64,000 nt of DNA, from assembly GCF_014529535.1 (NCBI RefSeq), contig NW_023503608.1, forward strand, positions 8,544,501 to 8,608,500, given 5' to 3'. This DNA comes from Bradysia coprophila (lineage: Eukaryota > Arthropoda > Insecta > Diptera > Sciaridae). Below the pieces are notes generated by a model that did no database searches, had not been told where the DNA came from, and worked only from the letters and a program-made list of their open reading frames with translations. How positions within the stretch are numbered: position 1 is the first letter of the stretch; each line of letters starts with the position of its first letter. A program made the position numbers and the translations under genes. Positions 1-10,732 of this stretch are shown piece after piece.

Positions 1-175
1 GGTGCATAATGTAGCTGTGTGATCCATAACATAGTTGTGTAACTCATATTGCACGTAAATTACCAACATTTTTAGAATATGCGTTCAGTAGCTATATTTT
101 TATAAATCTTGCAGCTATATTATAAGTTCCACAGCCTTTATCGAAATCCTCGAATTTTCCGTGTGGCAGTGATAA
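1..175 (-). repeat. Arm of an AT-rich dispersed repeat
   Basis: This block is an approximate reverse complement of 4035-4215. Both contain runs of short units such as ATAGCTGTGTAA and ATATTATAAGTT and end near ATTTTCCGTG. The window starts inside it, so the left end is not seen. It looks like a second, opposite-facing copy of the TIR element at 4035-5081, or one arm of a larger composite. Confidence 0.55.
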
Positions 176-518
176 CCAAATTCAGTGATGAGGTCCGAAT
201 TTGTTCTTATATAGCATAAAGATGTACGTTAAAACTTTTGAAGTAAAACATTTAGTTTGAAGACATCATTTGTCGTCTTAAGTCTTATAGCGTAGTTGAT
301 AAGGATAAGAAAAGCTGTACTACCCTTCTAAAAGTTAGTTTTGCTCATAGGTCAAATTAATGATAATTCTAAAGTAGGTAGAGAGAAAAATTAGCTATTA
401 GGGTAGCCCAGCTTTTATACAAGTGTAAACGTTTTCATAAAAGTGGTCCTTGTCAACTGCACTATTGAAGTGTACCTATAGATAATAAGTTTAAAGTTCG
501 GAACAAATCACTTTTATC
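176..518. other. Intergenic, nothing recognised
   Basis: AT-rich sequence with no long reading frame, no RNA gene and no clear repeat. Confidence 0.5.
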
Positions 519-915
519 TGATCTGAAACTGAAAAAATGCGATCTGAAATTTTCAGGTTCAGTTCAGATTGATTTAAAATTTATCTGATCTGAATCTGAA
601 AATTCAGATTAAATCTGAATTCAAACTGAAACCTGAAAATCTGAATTTTTTCAATCTGATCTGAAATGTTTCGGATTGATCTGAAAATTTCTGAAATTTT
701 TTGAAATTTTCATACAAATATTTCAGATAAACAGATCAAATCAGTTTTCGCCTGAACTGAATCTGAAATTAAGCGATCTGAAATTTCAGATTCAGATCAG
801 ATTCAATTCGAGAGGAATCTGATCTGAATCTGAAAGTTTCAGATCGCATTTTTCAGATTCAGTTCAGATCGGATCTGAAAATTTCTCAATCTGATCTGAA
901 AATTCTCAGATTCTC
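519..915. repeat. Degenerate TCTGAA/TTCAGA simple-sequence block
   Basis: About 400 bp consists almost entirely of permutations of ATCTGAA and its complement TTCAGAT, in both orientations and with irregular spacing. It therefore reads as many short inverted repeats. The units are too degenerate for a fixed period. Confidence 0.85.
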
Positions 916-1432
916 AGCTCTGTTCCGAGCTCTAAATAAGTTGCATGTTTTACTGTTGCAGTATTTTGACTTTATCTATAATTATGTTTGGAGTTTTTCC
1001 TCAATATTTGTCGGTCTTCTCGAACGTAAACAAAGCCACCATTCTTCAGAAACTGTTCAAGGTCCAAATTTACAGGCCAAAACTTACGAAAATGTTTATT
1101 CGGCGTGGAGTAATCTGGCACTCCATACAAATAGATGGTGTGCGAGTCATGACTATTCGTTACATGTAGTAAAAGGGCGCATACTATGATCGCGTGTGCC
1201 AGATTCCCCGATGCCAATTTATCTATTATAAAATCTAATGTTTGTTTGTCTGCTCTCCTATATAGAAGCCCAGTGCAGATGGAAAGTCCTATAGACTTGA
1301 AACTTTTCATACCGACTAACGAAGAAATGTTAGAAATAACGCGCATTTTTTTCACTTTCATGCGTTATTTGACGCACAATTTTTTTTGCCTGTTTACGTC
1401 GTGGAAAAATTTTCTTTTGACGCTGAAGAAAG
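916..1432. other. Intergenic, no supported gene
   Basis: Overlapping short frames occur on both strands, but none has recognisable protein character. I see no promoter, RNA gene or repeat here. Confidence 0.4.
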
Positions 1433-1632
1433 TTTCTTCTTCTTCTTCTTTTTCAGCCTGTTTCTATCCACTGCTGGACGTAGGCCTCCCCAATTCTCTT
1501 CCATTCCGAACGATCCGTTGCCACTTGTTGCCAATTTGCGCCTACAATTCGCTTTATACTATTGTTCCATCTCTCTGGTGGTTTACCTCTAGGTCTTGTT
1601 TTAGGTGGTCTCCAGTTCATGATCTTTTTGGT
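1433..1632 (-). mobile_element. 3' end of an RTE-clade non-LTR retrotransposon
   Basis: Read on the minus strand, about 59 codons end in TGA at 1453-1455. They encode the typical C-terminus of RTE-type proteins: a WRPP...RPRGKPPERW stretch, then GANWQQVATDRSEW and GEAYVQQW just before the stop. Immediately after the stop comes a short tail of GAA triplets (TTC triplets on the plus strand, about 1433-1450), which is how RTE-like elements commonly end. Endonuclease and reverse transcriptase are absent, so this is a 5'-truncated remnant. Recognition is from the C-terminal motif only. Confidence 0.8.
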
Positions 1633-1912
1633 AAAAATAAATGATCGACTTTGAGCATGTCCAGATTTGAAAGCCAGTATAGTCTTACATACCCCCCATT
1701 TGAACTGTTTACATCACATTTGTTAGGTTTATTATTTGTAAACATTTCCAATGCACACGCATAAGCTCGACATAAGCTTGTTATTTAGTTCTATACTTGT
1801 TTTCAAATCACGATACGCCACAAATCTTCATAATCAATCATTTTAATTTACCCTGCCTTTAGTGAAGATATTTTCAGCGCATTCAAATATTTTTGAAAGA
1901 AAATTTTTCTTG

Positions 1913-2044
1913 TAGGGTACGGACCCCAGTATTCGGCATAGTTTAGAATATCGGCCACAACAATGGGTTTCATTGGGTTTCATTGTTCTAAACAATAGAT
2001 GGCCGATATTCTAAACTATGCCGAATACTGGGGTCCGTACCCTA
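1913..2044. repeat. Perfect 45-bp inverted repeat (foldback hairpin)
   Basis: 1913-1957 is the exact reverse complement of 2000-2044 (arms start TAGGGTACGGACCCCAG). The 42-bp loop carries a short GGGTTTCATT direct repeat. No coding potential and no clear target-site duplication. It could be a small foldback transposon or the two end pieces of a deleted TIR element. Confidence 0.9.
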
Positions 2045-2339
2045 ATGTATTTTTGACGCGTGAAAATATTTAAATTTTGTCATTTTTTTGTTTAATCAAA
2101 TTTATTATCACTTTTTCGTATGAAGTACAAAAAAAACGAGCCATCAGAACAGTCGGAGCGTTTGCTGCGACTGAGCCCCGTACAAACCCGTATATCTATT
2201 GCGTACGTGACCCTAGTGCGTCTGTCACCCTACTTTGACCGTAAGCCTATTGCGCCGGTTAATGTAGTTAAAGTAAAATTATTATGTAATATGTACATCT
2301 TACAAATTGCGCATAGCGCAATTACGAAGCCCCGTACGA

Positions 2340-3716
2340 CGTTCCTTTCAAATGAAACAAAAATTTCAAATCGCCCTAAAATTTTATTTTTTGAAGGGCC
2401 TAGTATCGGCCTCAGTCCGAGGACCCAAATTTAAAATTTTTTTCAACTACAGTCTATTCGGCCTTTGATTACCTTCCAAATGAAACAAAAATTACGAAAA
2501 ACTGATGAAATTTGCTCGAGTTATATGTAAAATACACATAGGGCCCTAGTATCGGCCTCAGTCCGAGGACCCAAATTTAAAATTTTTTTCAACTACATTC
2601 TATTCGGCCTTTGATTACCTTCCAAATGAAACCAAAATTACGAAAAACGGATGAAATTTGCTCGAGTTATATGTAAAATACACATAGGGCCCTAGTATCG
2701 GCCTCAGTCCGAGGACCCAAATTTAAAAATTTTTTCAACTACATTCTATTCGGCCTTTGATTACCTTCCAAATGAAACAAAAATTACGAAAAACGGATGA
2801 AATTTGCTCGAGTTATATGTAAAATACACATAGGGCCCTAGTATCGGCCTCAGTCCGAGGACCCAAATTAAAAAAAATTTTCAACTACATTCTATTCGGC
2901 CTTTGATTACCTTCCAAATGAAACAAAAATTACGAAAAACGGATGAAATTTGCTCGAGTTATATGTAAAATACACATAGGGCCCTAGTATCGGCCTCAGT
3001 CCGAGGACCCAAATTTAAAAATTTTTTCAACTACATTCTATTCGGCCTTTGATTACCTTCCAAATGAAACAAAAATTACGAAAAACGGATGAAATTTGCT
3101 CGAGTTATATGTAAAATACACATAGGGCCCTAGTATCGGCCTCAGTCCGAGGACCCAAATTAAAAAAAATTTTCAACTACATTCTATTCGGCCTTTGATT
3201 ACCTTCCAAATGAAACAAAAATTACGAAAAACGGATGAAATTTGCTCGAGTTATATGTAAAATACACATAGGGCCCTAGTATCGGCCTCAGTCCGAGGAC
3301 CCAAATTTAAAAATTTTTTCAACTACATTCTATTCGGCCTTTGATTACCTTCCAAATGAAACAAAAATTACGAAAAACGGATGAAATTTGCTCGAGTTAT
3401 ATGTAAAATACACATAGGGCCCTAGTAGTGGCCTTAGTCCAAGGACCCAATTTTTTTTTTCAACAACATTCTATTCGGCCTTTGATTACCTTCCAAATGA
3501 AACAAAAATTACCAAAAACGGATGAAATTTACTCGAGTTATATGTAAAATACACATAGGGCCCTAGTAGCGGCCTTAGGCCAAGGACCCAAATTTATTTT
3601 TTTTTCAACAACATTCTATTCGGCATTCGATTACCTTCCAAATCAAACAAAAATTACGAAAAACGAATGAAATTTATTCGAGTTCTATGTAAAATATACA
3701 TAGGGCCCTAGTAGCA
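2340..3716. repeat. 146-bp satellite array, about nine units
   Basis: The landmark TAGTATCGGCC(T/C) recurs at 2401, 2547, 2693, 2839, 2985, 3131, 3277, 3423, 3564 and 3709, so seven successive spacings are exactly 146 bp and the last two are 141 and 145. A degenerate unit begins near 2340. From 2693 to 3277, units alternate between two versions of the A/T tract after GGACCCAAATT, giving a 292-bp two-unit pattern. The array decays rightward, where TAGTATCGG becomes TAGTAGTGG or TAGTAGC. Confidence 0.95.
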
Positions 3717-4034
3717 TTTCACTTCTAAGGCCCTAACTCACGGTCCACTCACCCGATTTTAAAAAACTTTTTTTTCCTGGATTGGTATTGACAATACCTA
3801 TCATTTGCCGTGTCATTTACATCCATCGTTTATTTTGCCATAAATATCACCAAAAGACCTTAAATCACTTAGGTGGCCCTAACTCACGAAGGGCCGACCC
3901 GAATATGCCCATCTTCGAACTTAGCCTCACTATTTCGACTATCTTTCAGGGAAAAAAAAATTTGAAATCGGACGTGACAGACGGACAGACGGACAGACGG
4001 ACAGACAAAATTTTTATTGCAGATTCGTCATCTA
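3717..4034. repeat. Satellite edge and (ACGGACAG)n microsatellite
   Basis: Non-coding sequence between the satellite and the next element. At about 3975-4006 the unit GACAGACG is repeated about four times. A frame crosses this region but reads the microsatellite and does not look like a protein. Confidence 0.7.
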
Positions 4035-5081
4035 CACGGAAAATTCGTGGATTTCGTTAAAGGCTGTGTAACTTATAATGTGGCTGCAGTTCTTATAATA
4101 TAGCTGCAAGACTTATAAAAATATAGCTACTGAACACATATCCTATTAATGTTGGTTATTTACCTGCAATGTGAGTTACACAACTATATTATAGATTACA
4201 GAGCTACATTATGCATCGACAACACATGTTATAGCTAGGATTTGCATATTGTGGCTGTGTACTCTATATCATAGCTGTGTAACGCATATTTGACGTATGA
4301 AAAATATAGCTGTGTGCTGCATATCAGAAAATGTATGGGACCATGCATTCAAGTTGTGATTCGTACTGACGCTTGGTCGGACTCAATGTTAACAGATAAA
4401 GAAAAATCGTAAAATAGCTTGACTGATTTTAATAAAGCTTGATTGTCAGGTTATAGAAATACCTCTTCAATAGTCAAAATCCGTGGAAACATAGACGAAT
4501 GAAAGTATATATCCGTATATATCAGAAATTTCATGCATTAGAAACGAATTAAGCCAAGTAACTGCTCCCAAATGTCAAACTAGGAATTTCACAGAAAACA
4601 ATTGAATAGGCGATTCTTCACGCAGGCAGTCTCAATTCACTTTCTTTCAGAACCTGAAACAATACTCCAATGACAACTCACTAAAGTAAAAATGCTAAAT
4701 ATGAATACTACAGACTTGAATTAGGCTGTGTGCCTTATAATATAGCTGCAGAATTTATATTGTGGTAACAACGCTTCGAAATAATGACGTGTTAAAGCAC
4801 AAGCAAAATTAGCACAACAGCATCATAGGTGACGGTCGGATTCTCAGGTTAAGCATCAATGGGCGCGGTTAGTACTTGGATGGGTGACCGCAAAATTCAT
4901 GAAAGTTTAGGAAAAAATTTTATTTCTCGAGATAGATTTGAAACGCGTCTCACAGCTATAATATAAGTTACACAGCTATTTTAACTACAGTCTTCGCAAT
5001 ATGCATTACACAGCTATATGCCAAAAAATGGGGGTGCTAAGTCCACTTATAGATCTCACACGCATATTGGGATTTTCCGTG
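4035..5081. mobile_element. Possible TIR element (1047 bp) with TA target duplication
   Basis: The block begins CACGGAAAAT at 4035 and ends with its complement ATTTTCCGTG at 5081, flanked on both sides by TA (4033-4034 and 5082-5083). Inside are many short AT-rich motifs built on TATAGCTGTGTAA, in both orientations, and a fragment of 5S rRNA sequence. No transposase frame exists, so it would be non-autonomous. The terminal repeat is only about 10 bp, so the boundary call is tentative. Confidence 0.45.
4834..4891 (+). pseudogene. 5S rRNA fragment (internal promoter region)
   Basis: About 58 bp matches the central and 3' half of eukaryotic 5S rRNA, including TTAAGCAT, GGGCGCGGTTAGTACTTGG and ATGGGTGACCGC. 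These cover the A box, intermediate element and C box of the internal pol III promoter. The 5' part and the terminal stem are missing, so it is not a functional 5S gene. It lies inside the TIR-like repeat, which suggests capture of a 5S copy or a 5S-derived SINE head. Confidence 0.85.
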
Positions 5082-5083
5082 TA

Positions 5084-5786
5084 TGAACATAGGCAAACAC
5101 TTTGCCCTTACCGTCTGCTTCGAATTCCATCAATTACACACGGCATCGTAATCCTATAAGCCCCTTTGTACTTCGTACGGGGCTAAAAACAAGTAACATG
5201 ATTATACACAAAAATAAATTCACAATATACAAGACTAGATTAGGTTAAAATAATCCAGTGAGCAAATATATGCAATTTGGGAATTGGAACAAAGTCTTTT
5301 GATCTTATTTTTCTAGATTCTGTACTTCCTAGATAACAAGCCGTTAACCACATCACAATACAATGGAATCGCCCTGATATTATTTAGATTTTGTAACTTG
5401 ACTCGTAAGCATTGATGATGATCATTGTGATGATTTAGGACAAATGAACAAATAGTCACCTCACACTAGGAATATGATAAAATGAATTTGTTGCTTTTGA
5501 CGATTTCGATACTTGTAAAGAAATCTCGTTTTACACACATCGCAAGCGGAAAAATTCAAAAATGAGATAAACAGCACATTGCCAAAGAATAGTTTTTCGT
5601 TTTAGGTCTAATCAAGATTAGTGACAGTCATTCATAGCCGAGATAAGAACGTGCCGTGCTTATTCAACTGATCTGAACAATATAATAGCAACGGTCACTA
5701 ATAGCCGAGATAAGAACGTATTCGTTGTGCTCACCTGACCTTAACAATATGAAATGATAAGCTCCCCTAACATTTATACAAAATCT
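5084..5786. other. Intergenic, with a short tandem duplication
   Basis: No gene seen. A unit around AGCCGAGATAAGAACGT occurs at about 5636 and again at about 5702 with similar flanks, giving a duplicated segment of about 66 bp near the 3' end of the first aminoacylase gene. Confidence 0.5.
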
Positions 5787-5792
5787 TTTATT
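5787..5792 (-). terminator. Polyadenylation signal AATAAA, aminoacylase copy A
   Basis: AATAAA on the minus strand about 46 bp after the stop codon of the first aminoacylase gene. The paralogue has the same motif in the same surrounding sequence. Confidence 0.6.
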
Positions 5793-5837
5793 TGCTTCGG
5801 AAACAATTTGTGACAACAATGCACTTAACATTGAAAA

Positions 5838-7659
5838 TCAAACATTTGCAACATTAGAGATTATCTTACGATAAATATTAATGCCCTCCAAATAACCATC
5901 GGCGTACACAAATTCATCGTGATCATGTAAGGTTCGCCGGGTATTTCGCATCGGTGAGAATCCAAACGCCGGTATATTCAACTGAGGAAAGAATTTTTCA
6001 AAATCAATTCATAGTCGCCACTACAAAGTACGAAGTGACTATTCACACGCGCGTGCGAATAGTCTTTCCTTCGGCCGTAGGCTATTCGCACGCCGCGTGC
6101 GAATAGTCACTCTTATGTTTGTTGACTATTGGGACGCGCGTGCGAATAGCCATTGTTACAGGTGTGGACTATTGGGACGTGCGTGCGAATAGCCAAACCT
6201 ACAGGGGCCGATGCTATTCGCATCGGCCTACAAAGTATGGTAGTGTCTAATGCAGTTCTCTTCTTACTTGACGAATGAAGCGGGCGTCTGTGCAGCCTGG
6301 GCATGCCATCACTCGTAATGTGAGTTTTCTGTCGATAAAAATCGATTATTTTCAAAATAAGTTACTAAATCGGAGGTTTTGAAAGCAAAAGAAGTAAAAT
6401 TGATAAACTCAAGGGGAAACTGAAATTAGGTACAAATTGTACCGTACAATCATAACATTACTATTAATTTTCTTACAGTTCGTCTGTTGCGCTTTTAAAT
6501 GCCACCCAAAATGGGTTCCGGTCGTCAGCGATGGAAACTGGCGCTGTCGGATCTTTAGAAATGTATTTAAGGTCGATATCGCCTCCAGCCTCTTCACACC
6601 ATTGTCTGATCTGCAATATAGAAAAACTGCCTTAAATCTCCGTGGGCTGACGTACCCTTGGCGTTTCTCTTTTACCATGGCTTCAAAAGCATCCTGATCT
6701 TGCCCGACGGCCAAACGAATATCAAAGGATAATTTAATTTCAGCAGGCACAACGTTGATTTGTACGCCTCCATTGATCATAGTCAAGTTTATACTTGTAG
6801 TTTCACCAATAGGCACGTTTTCGCTGATTTTGACGATTTCCTTAGTCCGGTAGTCCATAAATTTGTCTAGAATGTGACGAAGCTTTTCTCCGGGAGTGTT
6901 TTTAAACCAAGAAGATCCATGACCTGACTGTCCATTACACGTTAATTCAATGTCTGCACAACGGAAAAAATATGCAGATGATACAACTTGTAATGCTATT
7001 AAGTATCAAATACACGAACCATACACTGTCCTTTCACCATTGAAAAGGAAAAAATTGTCCTCGTCAGACGCACAAGCCTCATCTAACGAAAGTCCAACAT
7101 TCAATTCTTTGAAGGCTTGCGTTGTCACAAACGATTTCATTCCAAGCTCACCACCAACCTCTTCGTCTGGCACGAATGTAACATGAATCGTCCGTTTCAG
7201 TTGATTGGTACCATCTCTTTTCAGCGCTCGTATAGCTGCTAGATACTGAGTTCCCAAACATTTCATGTCTTGAGCTCCACGACCAAAGATTTTGCCATCA
7301 TTATCAATTTCGGCTCCGAAAGGTGCATGCGTCCAACGGTCTTCAAACACCGGTACAACATCCATGTGTGAGTTTAACATGATTGATGGTAGTTCCGGCT
7401 GGGAGCCCTCCCATGAAATAACAATCACTGGATTGTTTTCATCGGCCGGGTAGTAAACAGAAATGGGCAATTCGAGACTCTCCGCTTGTCTCCTGAGAAA
7501 TTCCACACACGGAGCTTGGATTTGATACTACTAAAGTTAAAAGATTTCTTTTGAAAAGACATGGTTGTTCTTACTGTAGTCGATATCTGGATGAACGCTA
7601 GGTATTTGCAAATATTCACGAAATATTTGAATCTCTTCGTTATCTGCCCACTTTGCCAT
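5838..7659 (-). CDS. Acy1: Aminoacylase-1-like M20 metallopeptidase, copy A
   Basis: Cytosolic zinc enzyme that hydrolyses N-acetylated amino acids to acetate and the free amino acid. Six exons: 7575-7659, 7020-7514, 6676-6953, 6477-6610, 6268-6328 and 5838-5981, total 398 residues against about 408 in human ACY1. M20 hallmarks are present: SHMDVVPV (metal His and Asp), GRGAQDMK (bridging Asp), PDEEVGG (catalytic Glu pair), LDEACAS, the dimer-interface GHGS and the C-terminal metal ligand in LHDHDE. Start MAKW is fixed by the paralogue. Oddities: the intron 2 donor is GTTCGT where the paralogue has GTAAGT, and intron 5 (286 bp) holds a palindrome array absent from the paralogue. No disabling change is seen, but splicing of intron 2 may be weaker. 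It is the downstream member of a head-to-tail pair. Confidence 0.92.
6038..6195. repeat. Array of GC-rich palindromes in intron 5 of copy A
   Basis: Four near-palindromes of about 28 bp follow each other: GACTATTCACACGCGCGTGC..., GGCTATTCGCACGCCGCGTG..., GACTATTGGGACGCGCGTGC... and GACTATTGGGACGTGCGTGC..., each closing with GCGAATAG(T/C)C. They start near 6044, 6082, 6123 and 6167. CpG-rich blocks of this kind stand out in the AT-rich surroundings. Confidence 0.85.
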
Positions 7660-8043
7660 TTTGATAATTTAAAACTTTTGGTCAATAGAAAACTGAGCGT
7701 CTTTAATATATGAAGAACTCAAACAGACTGAATTCATTATACATTTTGTGAAATAAAGAAAACATTTGAACCCGTGTGGACGGTATATCTCTTATCTCTT
7801 GTTGTTTTCGAAAGTAGTATAAGTGTTTGTATCTATGATTCATTCCGAAAAATTGTTTTGTTTCCCGTTTCCCAAAAAAGGCTTCACAACATTTTGACAA
7901 TACCCTATCCTGTTTGGCAAGTGCAATATGACTTCAGCTTAAATATCCTAATGAATAAATCGAGTTGCGAGTGTGCTGGTCTTAACATCTGATCGAAATA
8001 ATACAACATAGAAAATGGAAGGCTCATCATTCATATAAAATCT

Positions 8044-8049
8044 TTTATT
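8044..8049 (-). terminator. Polyadenylation signal AATAAA, aminoacylase copy B
   Basis: AATAAA on the minus strand 28 bp after the stop of the second aminoacylase gene, in a context (AATAAAAGATTTT) shared with copy A. Confidence 0.6.
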
Positions 8050-8076
8050 TGTCTAGGAAACACTTCACGTTGTTAC

Positions 8077-9618
8077 TCAAACATTTGCAACATTAGAGAT
8101 TATCTTACGATAAATGTTGATGCCCTCCAAATAACCATCGGCGTACACAAATTCGTCGTGATCATGCAGGGTGCGCGGGGTATTTCGCATCGGTGAGAAT
8201 CCAAACGCCGGTATATTTAACTGGGGAAAGAAATATGCAAATCATGTCATAATCAATACTGAAAATCATGATAGTGTGAATGAAATCCTCTTCTTACTTG
8301 ACGAATGAAGCGGGCGTCTGTGCAGCCTGGAGATGCCATCACTTTCAACTTGAGGTTTCTAAAGATTTAATAAATTATGTCAGCTAACCCACAAACAGCT
8401 GAGTTAATAGATAATATTCTTACAATTCGTCTGTTGCACTTTTGAATGCCACCCAAAATGGGTTCCGGTCGTCAGTGATAGAAACTGGTGCTGTCGGATC
8501 TCTCAAAATATGTCTTAAGTCGATATCGCCTCCAGCCTCTTCGCACCATTGTCTGATCTGTAAAATACAAAAACTAGCTTAACTTGCCGTGGGCGGATGT
8601 ACCGTTTGGCATTTATCTCTTACCATGGCTTCAAAAGCATCTTGATCGACACCGACTGCCAAACGAATATCGAAGGATAATTTAATTTCAGCAGGAACAA
8701 CGTTGATTTGTACGCCTCCATTGATTATAGTCAAGTTGATGTTTGTAACGTTGCCCATAGGCACATTTTCACTGATTTTGCTAAGCTCCTTACTCCGGTA
8801 GTCCATGAATTTGTTTAGAATATAACGTACCTTTTCACCCGGAGTATTTTCCAATGGAGCAGATCCATGACCTGACTGTCCATTACATGTTAATTCAATG
8901 GCTGTATAACAGTAGATGTATTGTATATATAACGATATAACGTTCAATGCTACAAAATCAGTCTCAAAAACACTTACCATACACTGTCCTTTCAGCATTG
9001 AAAAGGAAAAAATCATCCTCTTCAGACGCACAAGCCTCATCCAATGAAAATCCAACATTCAACTTCTTGAATGCGTCTGTTGTCACAAACGATTTCATTC
9101 CAAGGGCACCACCAACCTCTTCGTCTGGCACGAATGTAACATGAATTGTCCGTTTCAACTGATTGATACCATCTTTTTTCAACGCTCGAATAGCCGCTAG
9201 ATACTGCGTTCCCAAAGATTTCATGTCCTGGGCTCCCCGACCAAAGATTTTTCCATCAACATCAATTTCAGCTCCGAAAGGTGCATGTGTCCAACGATCT
9301 TCAAATACAGGTACAACATCCATGTGTGAGTTCAGCAAGATGGATGGTAGTTCCGGTTGGGAACCCTCCCATGAAATAATAATCACTGGATTCTTTTCGT
9401 CGCCCGGATAGTAAACGGAAATGGGCAAATCAAGACTCTTCGCTTGTCTCCTGAGAAATTCCACACACGCAGCTTGGAATTGATGAAACTAAATTTAAAA
9501 ATGTTTCCCTCGAAAAGAAATAGTTGTTCTTACTGTAGTCGATATCCGGATGAACGCTAGGAATTTGCAAATATTCACGAAATATTTGAATCTCTTCGTT
9601 ATCTACCCACTTTGCCAT
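8077..9618 (-). CDS. Acy1: Aminoacylase-1-like M20 metallopeptidase, copy B
   Basis: Same enzyme family and identical exon lengths as copy A: 9534-9618, 8978-9472, 8624-8901, 8424-8557, 8298-8358 and 8077-8220, 398 residues. All donors are good GTAAG types. The SHMDVVPV, GRGAQDMK, PDEEVGG, LDEACAS, GHGS and LHDHDE motifs are intact. Copy B reads TACVEFL after the first intron, the usual family form, where copy A reads TPCVEFL. The start codon of copy A lies 418 bp downstream of this gene's stop, and the 5' and 3' flanks of the two genes also resemble each other, so the duplicated unit included the promoter. This copy looks like the more conventional one. Confidence 0.94.
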
Positions 9619-9690
9619 TTTGATAAATTAGAAATTTGGTCAGAAAGAAAAGCGTCTTTTGTTTATGGAAAATTAGAACCGACTGAATTC

Positions 9691-9698
9691 CTTTTATA
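9691..9698 (-). promoter_or_regulatory. Possible TATA box of aminoacylase copy B
   Basis: TATAAAAG on the minus strand about 73 bp before the ATG. The match is good, but AT-rich flies have many chance TATA strings and no start site is known. Confidence 0.3.
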
Positions 9699-9699
9699 T

Positions 9700-10732
9700 T
9701 ATATGAGCCGAAATGATTAAAAATGTTCAACCCGCGCGGACTGTCTTATCTTTTGATGCTTCCGATAATATTATAAGTGCTCGCATTCATGATTCATTAC
9801 TTTCAAAAATTCGTTTGATTTATGCCTACAATTTGCTGATCCCGTTTTATCATGGTTTCGTTACTAGCCCATACACTTGTTTAGGTGATATGAACTTTTG
9901 CACATTGACAAATTTAATATTTGGAAAAATGTTACCTCATACTTTGAGCTTTGGAATTAGTAGGTAATTTACCGAACAGTGATGTATTGTCTTTCTCGGT
10001 AGAATTGTAAGGTTATCGTGTGCATCTACAGATTTTGGAGCTCAGGAAAATCGTTTCACAGTTTTCACCGGATGGAACTTAGAATTTTGCAAGCACCTCC
10101 GAGTGAAATGGTTCCACTGATAGGTTACGCATACGGTGAAGATCTTGGCGTACTTGGCTTATGCTACATTTTCTAATTTCATTTTAATTGTCAATTTAAT
10201 TTTCACCATTTTAACCTTCTATATACCGTTTAAAGTTTCACCTAGGACTTAATACAAAATCTTTTACATCGTTTGTATAACATAAATTTAGTTATATGGT
10301 AGAGGGTACCAGCCGGATACTTATGGTAGAAGATACTTATTTTCGTTGTTGCACAATTAACTTCAATCAAATTAGTGGATCAACTGAGAAACAGCTGAAG
10401 CAAATTGCGTCACAAATTTGATTGGACTTAACTGTAGTCGATATAAATGATTTGTCTCGTACGATAAAAATTTTCTGCATTGCTCACTGAGTATAATGAA
10501 TGTTTGCAAACAAAGTTTAACAGATAGGCGATGATTGAGGTGTTTTTTTAATGGGAAAGTGTAACGCAGTGGTCATTTCGGTACATTACCTTAAATTTCA
10601 AATTCTGAAGCGCTCTTAAGTATATGACTCAATGTCATCACGGCTTCGTTGAAGCGGCGGTTATGTCACTTATAAGCTGTCATCACTGTCATAACAGAAA
10701 ATAGTGCAAATCGTGCATCAATAATACAAAAT
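9700..10732. other. Divergent intergenic region between Acy1-B and Ccz1
   Basis: About 1 kb between two start codons facing away from each other. It must hold both promoters. No coding sequence or clear repeat is seen; an 84-codon frame at 9713-9967 has no recognisable features. Confidence 0.5.

Noticed and set aside
2120-2434. 104-codon frame as a gene
   Set aside because: It runs into the degenerate start of the 146-bp satellite and has no protein-like features.
3782-4060. Frame containing TDGQTDRRTDK as a gene
   Set aside because: It is a translation of the GACAGACG microsatellite inside repeat sequence.
6020-6240. The palindrome array as a CRISPR array
   Set aside because: Repeats are self-palindromic with short variable gaps, not spacers of constant length, and the host is a eukaryote.
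9713-9967. 84-codon frame between Acy1-B and Ccz1
   Set aside because: No motif, no homologue known to me, and it lies in a region expected to hold two promoters.
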